From contig DBYM01000032.1 of the NCBI GenBank assembly GCA_002309875.1, positions 8,170 through 19,103 on the forward strand: a stretch of DNA of 10,934 nucleotides, given 5' to 3'. Shown one piece after another: positions 6,504 to 10,934 of this stretch (positions within the stretch are counted from its first letter, which is position 1; every line of letters begins with the position of its first letter). This DNA is from Cyanobacteria bacterium UBA1186 (GTDB taxonomy: Bacteria; Cyanobacteriota; Vampirovibrionia; Gastranaerophilales; Gastranaerophilaceae). The notes below the pieces were generated by a model. It searched no databases, was not told the origin of the DNA, and saw only the letters and a list, made by a program, of their open reading frames with translations. The translations under genes were made by a program, and so were the position numbers.

Positions 6504-7358
6504 CTATTTCGAAAAATGATTATAAGTATTAAGTTGATTATATTCAGTATATTTTTTATTATTAATATTCAGATAATATCCCTTATAATCAGTTACTTTT
6601 CCTGCAATATAAAAATTATCAATGTATTTTAAGAAATCTTCGGGAACTGCTGCGACCAAATGATAGTCCTCAGAGCCAAATATCCCTTCGATATTTTCAG
6701 CCTCAATAGTAACGTTACTTGCCTGAGCAATCTTAAATAATGCGTCAGCTAAGCCGTCTGATGTGTCCATCATTGCATAATCAACTTCGATTTGACTTGA
6801 TATATTCTCTGAGAATTGCGGCTCTAATTTTGGCTCCAAATGTGCCCTTATTGATTCTGAATCTTTATAACCATTTTTTAATTCTTCTAAGCCCTGAGCA
6901 CTTTGTCCATATTTTCCCTGAGTAATAACTACATAGCCTGCTTTGGCATTTTTCCTTGATGAAATTTTTCTTCCCTCTGTTTTACCGACTGCAGCGATTG
7001 AAATAAATATTTTATCCCCGCCTGTTATATCACCGCCAATAACTTCAGCACCATAAGAGCCTGCGGAGATACCTCTGTATAATTCAGAAATAACCTCATT
7101 ACTTACATCGGGGAGTGACAGCCCGACCGTTAAATATGCCGGTTTTGCTCCTGAGGCAAGTATATCACTAATATTAACAGCGGCAGCCTTATACCCGATT
7201 TGGTATGGGGTTGCCCATTCCCGTTTGAAGTGTACGTTTTCAAGAAAATTATCCTGAGTAATAACTATTCCTGATTCGGGTAAATACGCACAATCGTCAC
7301 CGATAAAACCGCTACCCGTTATTCGTTTTATTATTTCTAAAAAATCAATTTCTTTCAT
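6504..7358 (-). CDS. thiL: Thiamine-monophosphate kinase
   Basis: A 284-residue ThiL that phosphorylates thiamine monophosphate to the active cofactor thiamine diphosphate. Visible in order: GDD at 20-22, DNFLENVHF (36-44), NISDILASGAKP (62-73), GGDITGG (108-114), MDTSDGLAD (197-205) and GSEDYHL (228-234), with the family's closing N-H-F near the end. The aspartates in GDD, NISD, GGD and DTSDG are the metal and ATP ligands of the family. It is shorter than usual (305-350). The ATG at 7358 is preferred: a TTG at 7379 lies in the same frame but inside a terminator hairpin. No Shine-Dalgarno precedes the ATG, and the hairpin T-run ends 7 nt upstream of it. No other thiamine genes are nearby, so it may serve a salvage route or a pathway encoded elsewhere. 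Confidence 0.93.
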   Translation of the reverse strand: MKEIDFLEIIKRITGSGFIGDDCAYLPESGIVITQDNFLENVHFKREWATPYQIGYKAAAVNISDILASGAKPAYLTVGLSLPDVSNEVISELYRGISAGSYGAEVIGGDITGGDKIFISIAAVGKTEGRKISSRKNAKAGYVVITQGKYGQSAQGLEELKNGYKDSESIRAHLEPKLEPQFSENISSQIEVDYAMMDTSDGLADALFKIAQASNVTIEAENIEGIFGSEDYHLVAAVPEDFLKYIDNFYIAGKVTDYKGYYLNINNKKYTEYNQLNTYNHFSK

Positions 7359-7365
7359 AATTATT

Positions 7366-7391
7366 AAAAAGGCGAGCAATCACCCGCCTTT
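7366..7391 (-). terminator. Intrinsic terminator between lysS and thiL
   Basis: Read on the minus strand, AAAGGCGGG pairs with CTCGCCTTT (nine pairs including one G-T) around a 6-nt loop, followed by a run of T (five in all, three of them in the stem). It begins about 3 nt after the lysS stop codon. It ends transcription of lysS, yet thiL starts only 7 nt further on, so thiL must depend on read-through or on a promoter inside lysS. Confidence 0.8.
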
Positions 7392-7394
7392 ATC

Positions 7395-8930
7395 TTAAGA
7401 TTCCTGTTTTTTCAGTGTCGGAAATGCAATTACGTCCCTTATTGTAGGAGAATTAGTTAAAAGCATAACCAATCTGTCGATTCCCATACCCATACCGCCG
7501 GTCGGAGCGAGTCCGTATTCCAAAGCCGTGATATAGTCTTCATCAATTTCCATAGCCTCTTCGTCGCCATTGGCTTTTGCAAGAGCCTGTGCTTCAAAGC
7601 GATGACGCTGGTCAATCGGATCTGTCAATTCGGAGAACGCATTTGCAATCTCCCACCCGTTAACTCTTGTTTCAAACCTTTCAGTTAAACGTTCGTTATC
7701 TCTGTGTACTTTTGCCAACGGAGAAATTTCTCTCGGATAATCAATTATGTGTACAGGCTGAATGAGTGTCGGCTCAACCTTTTCCTCAAATACAGCATCA
7801 ATAATTTGTCCCCAATTCATGGCTTCATCAACTTCAACGTGCATTTCTCTTGCTTTTTCATACGCTTCTTCAGAAGTAAAGAATTCACCGAAATCAACAC
7901 CTGTTGCTTCCTTTATTGCCCCAATCATAGTTTTTCTGTCCCAAGGCGGAGTCAAATCAATTTCATTGTCACCATATTGTATTTTTGTTGTTCCCAAAAC
8001 CTCTTGTGCAACATAAGCGACAAGGTTTTCCGTTAACGCCATCATTTCATTATAATCGACAAAAGACTGATATAATTCAATCATTGTAAATTCAGGATTG
8101 TGCCTTGTATCTATTCCTTCGTTTCTGAAACACCTTGAAAGTTCAAAAATTTTATCATTCAATCCGCCGACCATAAGCCTTTTTAAGTGCAACTCAGGCG
8201 CAATTCTTAATGTTAAATCCATATCTAATGCATTGTGGTGAGTTATAAACGGTCTTGCATTAGCGCCCGACGCCTGTGTGTGAAGCATAGGAGTTTCAAC
8301 CTCTATAAAACCCTGTTTGAATAAGTACTCGCGCACTTTTTGTATTATTAAACTTCTTTTTCTTAAAGTATCACGTGTTGATTCATTGACAATCAGGTCT
8401 AAGTATCTTTGTCTGTACTTTGTTTCAGTATCTGACATCGTATGGTGTGATTTTATTTGCTCTAATTTTTCCTCACTTATCTGCTTATTCGGAAGCGGGA
8501 GTAAAGACTTGGAAAGCATTTTCAAATCTTTTGCTTTGATTGATAATTCACCTCTCGGAGTTCTTCTTATTGAACCATGAAAACCAACTATATCACCAAT
8601 GTCAACCAATTTTAAAATCTGCATTTGCTCGGAAGAAATATTATCCTTATGTGAAAATATTTGGATTTTTCCCGAAGTATCCATTAAATCAATAAACATT
8701 CCGCTGTTTCTGATTGCCATTACACGACCTGCTACCGAATAGAAATCCTGAGTTTCTTCTCCTGCAGGTAAATCTTTATACTTTTCCTGTAAATCAGCAG
8801 CCTTCGCATCGGTATCAAAAACATAAGGATAAGGATTTACACCCTTATCAGCCAATTCTGCTAATTTTTGCATTCTTGTTTGTCTTATAGTTTCCTTTGC
8901 GGAAACAGGTTCTTTTACTTGTTCAGTCAT
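7395..8930 (-). CDS. lysS: Lysyl-tRNA synthetase, class II
   Basis: A 511-residue class II LysRS that charges tRNA-Lys. The N-terminal anticodon-binding OB fold spans about 60-140 (VAGRVMAIRNSGMFIDL). The catalytic core shows motif 1 (FIEVETPML, 208-216), motif 2 with FRNEGIDTRHNPEF (268-281) and motif 3 with GMGMGIDRL (479-487). The GLAPTGG stretch before motif 3 is typical of LysRS and rules out AspRS or AsnRS. I chose the ATG at 8930, which has GAGG about 9 nt upstream. A GTG at 8972 would add 14 residues unlike the family and lies upstream of the likely transcript start. The gene is divergent from rimP and is followed directly by a terminator. Confidence 0.96.
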   Translation of the reverse strand: MTEQVKEPVSAKETIRQTRMQKLAELADKGVNPYPYVFDTDAKAADLQEKYKDLPAGEETQDFYSVAGRVMAIRNSGMFIDLMDTSGKIQIFSHKDNISSEQMQILKLVDIGDIVGFHGSIRRTPRGELSIKAKDLKMLSKSLLPLPNKQISEEKLEQIKSHHTMSDTETKYRQRYLDLIVNESTRDTLRKRSLIIQKVREYLFKQGFIEVETPMLHTQASGANARPFITHHNALDMDLTLRIAPELHLKRLMVGGLNDKIFELSRCFRNEGIDTRHNPEFTMIELYQSFVDYNEMMALTENLVAYVAQEVLGTTKIQYGDNEIDLTPPWDRKTMIGAIKEATGVDFGEFFTSEEAYEKAREMHVEVDEAMNWGQIIDAVFEEKVEPTLIQPVHIIDYPREISPLAKVHRDNERLTERFETRVNGWEIANAFSELTDPIDQRHRFEAQALAKANGDEEAMEIDEDYITALEYGLAPTGGMGMGIDRLVMLLTNSPTIRDVIAFPTLKKQES

Positions 8931-8960
8931 TAATTTATCCTCATTTAAGCTAGTATCTAA

Positions 8961-8969
8961 ATTGTAACA
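8961..8969 (-). promoter_or_regulatory. Probable extended -10 promoter for lysS
   Basis: On the minus strand TGTTACAAT (TG, one base, TACAAT) fits an extended -10 element 31 nt upstream of the lysS ATG. A convincing -35 is not present at the usual spacing. It lies back to back with the rimP promoter, whose -35 box is about 20 nt away. Confidence 0.45.
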
Positions 8970-8985
8970 CAAAGTAATAAAAGAA

Positions 8986-9014
8986 TTTACAAATGGATAT
9001 TTATTTGTTATACT
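8986..9014 (+). promoter_or_regulatory. Promoter of the rimP-nusA unit
   Basis: TTTACA at 8986-8991 and TATACT at 9009-9014 are separated by exactly 17 nt, close to a sigma-70 consensus. Transcription would start near 9021, giving a leader of about 95 nt before rimP that contains the terminator hairpin at 9038-9070. Confidence 0.7.
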
Positions 9015-9037
9015 GTGACCATAGATTGTTTCTTTGT

Positions 9038-9070
9038 AAAAAAGAACGGATTATTTCCCGTTCTTTTTTT
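9038..9070 (+). terminator. Leader terminator (candidate attenuator) upstream of rimP-nusA
   Basis: AAAAAAGAACGG (9038-9049) pairs without mismatch with CCGTTCTTTTTT (9058-9069) around an 8-nt loop, and the T-run (9064-9070) completes an intrinsic terminator. No gene on either strand ends here: lysS leaves leftwards and rimP starts 45 nt further on. The only transcript it can act on from the left is the one from the rimP promoter, so it should reduce entry into rimP-nusA. A weak alternative helix (9030-9035 with 9041-9046, six pairs) could compete with its left arm. Confidence 0.8.
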
Positions 9071-9115
9071 ATATAAGAAGCGAAAATTATATCTCCAAAC
9101 TTAACAAGGAGTAGT

Positions 9116-9598
9116 ATGAAACAGGATATTAACAGATTTGAGATTTTAGAAAAGATTACGCCTATCATTGAAAATACTGCTATGCGGTTTGGATATATTC
9201 CTATTGAAATTGAGTTTATAAAGGAAAATCACCGCTGGTTTTTAAGAATATATCTTTATTCAAAAGATAAAGACGTTACTCTTGATGACTGCGAAAACGT
9301 AACAAGAAGCCTTAATGACTTTCTCGACGAACTTATACCTGTCAAATATTACTTAGAGGTTTCTTCGCCCGGGTTAGAAAGAAAATTTAAGTCAGACAAG
9401 GAGTTCTACATATTTAAAGGGCGCAGAATAAGTTTAAAACTCAAAGAGCCGCTTCAAGGCGAAACTGAAATAATTTTTAAAGGAGAAATCATAGATTGGG
9501 ACGACAATGAAGGTTTAACGTTTTTCAGATTTGACGACGGAAACGAGTTAAAAATACCGAAAGAAAATATTAAATCAGCAAAATTATATATAGATTAG
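9116..9598 (+). CDS. rimP: Ribosome maturation factor RimP
   Basis: A 160-residue RimP, required for assembly of the 30S ribosomal subunit. The N-terminal alpha/beta domain (about 1-85) carries VTLDDCENVTRSL (54-66) and the signature YLEVSSPGLERKF (79-91). The C-terminal SH3-like beta domain runs from about 95 to 160. The length matches the family (150-170). AAGGAG precedes the ATG by 4 nt. Its place directly before nusA is the conserved bacterial arrangement. Confidence 0.95.
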   Translation: MKQDINRFEILEKITPIIENTAMRFGYIPIEIEFIKENHRWFLRIYLYSKDKDVTLDDCENVTRSLNDFLDELIPVKYYLEVSSPGLERKFKSDKEFYIFKGRRISLKLKEPLQGETEIIFKGEIIDWDDNEGLTFFRFDDGNELKIPKENIKSAKLYID

Positions 9599-9613
9599 AA
9601 AGGAAATAATAAA

Positions 9614-10861
9614 ATGATTAAAATCGGAACAGCATTATTTGAAGCTTGCGAGGAGCTTGAAAGAGAACGCGGAATATCGAAAGAAGTGTTAATTGCATCT
9701 CTTTGCGATGCTATGGTTGCAGCATATAAGAAACATATGCACGTTAAAGAAGCCGCAAATATTGAAGCAATTCTTGACGAGCAAACCGGTGAAATCGGCG
9801 TATTTTCAACAAAGGTTGTTGTAAAAGATGTTGAAGACCCTGATACACAAATTTCTTTAAAAGAAGCACAGGAAATTGATGACGAAGTTGAAGTTGATGA
9901 CGAAGTTAAGATTGAAGTAACTCCGGATCAATTCGGCAGAATAGCGGCACAGGCAGCAAAACAGGTTATTACGCAGCGTATCCGCGATGCTGAAAGAAAT
10001 AATATTTTGAATGAATTTATGGATAAAAAAGGGACTTTGACAACAGGTATAATACAACGTGTTGAAAACAGAAACGTTATAGTAAACATCGGTAAAACTG
10101 ATGCAATTATGCCGCAAAGAGAACAAATCCCGAGAGAATACTATAAACCCGGAAACAGAATCAGAGTTTTTGTTTTAAACGTAAAAGAAACAAACAGACT
10201 ACCTCAGGTTATCGTATCTCATGCACACGCAGAAATTGTAAGAGAATTGTTTGAACTTGAAGTTCCTGAAATTGAAGACGGTATTGTTGAAATTAAATCA
10301 ATTGCACGTGAAGCAGGTTTCAGAACTAAAATAGCAGTCTGGTCAAATGACCCTGAGGTTGATTCCGTCGGAGCCTGCATAGGACCTAGAGGATCAAGAA
10401 TTCAGACTATTGTAGGCGAATTAAAGAATGAAAAAATTGATATAGTAAGGTGGTCTCCTGACCCCGTTGAATACATTGTAAATGCTATATCTCCGGCGAG
10501 GGTTGTTTCTGTAGATATTATGACAGATGATGAAGAAACAAAAGATGCTCTTGTTGTAGTTCCTGATGACCAATTGTCACTTGCAATCGGAAGAGAAGGT
10601 CAGAATGTAAGACTTGCACACAGATTAACCGGCTGGAAAATTGATATTAAATCTGTTTCGCAAATGGAAAATGAGGAAGGTGCAAATACTTCTAACTATG
10701 ATTACAATGATGACACCGAAGACGAAACTGATAATGTTGTAGATTCGGAAGAAATTCAGGAAGAAATAGAAGAAGAAATGAACCAGCAGGCTTATGACGA
10801 AGAAGATATCCAAGAGGAAGAAGAAAACGTCGAAGAGGCTGATGAAACATCTGAAGAATAG
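9614..10861 (+). CDS. nusA: Transcription termination/antitermination protein NusA
   Basis: A 415-residue NusA that binds RNA polymerase and nascent RNA and modulates pausing, intrinsic termination and antitermination. Domains in order: the RNA-polymerase-binding N-terminal domain (1-135), S1 (about 138-205), KH1 (about 230-300, with GACIGPRGSRIQ at 253-264) and KH2 (about 305-350, with AIGREGQN at 324-331). The E. coli C-terminal acidic repeats are absent. Instead residues 351-415 form a low-complexity tail with 32 Asp/Glu in 65 positions and no Lys, Arg or His. A short 18-nt tandem duplication at 9876-9907 encodes the DDEVEV/DDEVKI stretch of the N-terminal domain. AAAGGA precedes the ATG by 9 nt, and the gap from rimP is 15 nt. 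A strong terminator follows the stop by 16 nt, so nusA ends the unit. Confidence 0.96.
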   Translation: MIKIGTALFEACEELERERGISKEVLIASLCDAMVAAYKKHMHVKEAANIEAILDEQTGEIGVFSTKVVVKDVEDPDTQISLKEAQEIDDEVEVDDEVKIEVTPDQFGRIAAQAAKQVITQRIRDAERNNILNEFMDKKGTLTTGIIQRVENRNVIVNIGKTDAIMPQREQIPREYYKPGNRIRVFVLNVKETNRLPQVIVSHAHAEIVRELFELEVPEIEDGIVEIKSIAREAGFRTKIAVWSNDPEVDSVGACIGPRGSRIQTIVGELKNEKIDIVRWSPDPVEYIVNAISPARVVSVDIMTDDEETKDALVVVPDDQLSLAIGREGQNVRLAHRLTGWKIDIKSVSQMENEEGANTSNYDYNDDTEDETDNVVDSEEIQEEIEEEMNQQAYDEEDIQEEEENVEEADETSEE

Positions 10862-10877
10862 ATATAACAATGGTTTG

Positions 10878-10911
10878 AGCGGGGTTTGGATTTTCCAAAC
10901 CCCGCTTTTTT
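10878..10911 (+). terminator. Strong intrinsic terminator after nusA
   Basis: AGCGGGGTTTGGA (10878-10890) pairs perfectly with TCCAAACCCCGCT (10894-10906), with three T in the loop and a T-run at 10906-10911. Thirteen pairs, six of them G-C at the base, make it the strongest terminator in the window. It separates nusA from whatever lies to the right. Confidence 0.93.
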
Positions 10912-10934
10912 GTAACGAAATGTAACAATTGTGT

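Noticed and set aside
7359..7379. Longer thiL starting at TTG 7379
   Set aside because: The added seven residues are encoded by the terminator hairpin and do not match the family N-terminus.
7704..8036. Open frames on the plus strand opposite lysS
   Set aside because: They are antisense shadows of a conserved gene, with no ribosome binding site and no recognisable protein.
8931..8972. Longer lysS starting at GTG 8972
   Set aside because: The 14 extra residues overlap the likely -10 box, and a good ribosome binding site serves the ATG at 8930.
8993..9076. Small open frame (ATG at 8993) running through the rimP leader hairpin, as a leader peptide
   Set aside because: Its ATG lies upstream of the predicted transcript start and has no ribosome binding site.
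10911..10926. Two TGTAAC copies near the right end, similar to a TTGTAACA stretch before lysS
   Set aside because: Six-base matches in AT-rich DNA are expected by chance and there is too little sequence to the right to judge.
10625..10928. Minus-strand open frames opposite the nusA acidic tail
   Set aside because: Phe/Leu-rich translations arise from the complement of GAA/GAG-rich codons; no start signal is seen.

Overview
The window is about 11 kb of AT-rich, densely coding bacterial chromosome from a Gram-negative-type (diderm) organism. Lipid A genes (lpxD, lpxC) and a heptose-activating enzyme show an outer membrane. A Tic20-like membrane protein and a secreted protein built from a short repeated motif point to the non-photosynthetic cyanobacterial relatives (Melainabacteria/Gastranaerophilales type). 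That lineage call is an inference from family resemblance, at about 60% confidence.

Left block, plus strand (1-5569): the 3' end of asd (aspartate-semialdehyde dehydrogenase), then hldC/rfaE2 (heptose-1-phosphate adenylyltransferase), lpxD, lpxC and fabZ, packed with gaps of 2 to 20 nt like one operon for envelope lipid and LPS. A short gap with an extended -10 promoter (near 3245-3253) opens a second transcription unit: rpiB, rsfS, a nine-repeat TPR protein and a Tic20-like membrane protein. Both rpiB and the Tic20-like gene must start at TTG.

Middle block, minus strand (5566-8930): lysS, then thiL (thiamine-monophosphate kinase), then an unrecognised secreted protein with five copies of a roughly 24-residue motif. 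This last gene meets the Tic20-like gene tail to tail with overlapping stop codons. An intrinsic terminator lies between lysS and thiL, only 7 nt before the thiL start codon.

Right block, plus strand (8986-10911): a well-formed promoter (TTTACA, 17 nt, TATACT) is followed at once by a 12-bp terminator hairpin, and only then by rimP and nusA. A strong terminator closes the unit directly after nusA. The promoter-terminator-rimP-nusA layout resembles the NusA-stimulated attenuation described for the Bacillus subtilis nusA operon and is the most testable regulatory observation here.

Most genes are ordinary housekeeping functions. I see no phage, insertion sequence, CRISPR array, tRNA or rRNA. 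The less described items are the repeat protein, the diverged N-terminus of LpxC, the two terminators lying upstream of genes, and the Tic20-like protein. No stretch over 300 bases lacks a gene; the longest gap is the 185-nt divergent lysS/rimP region.
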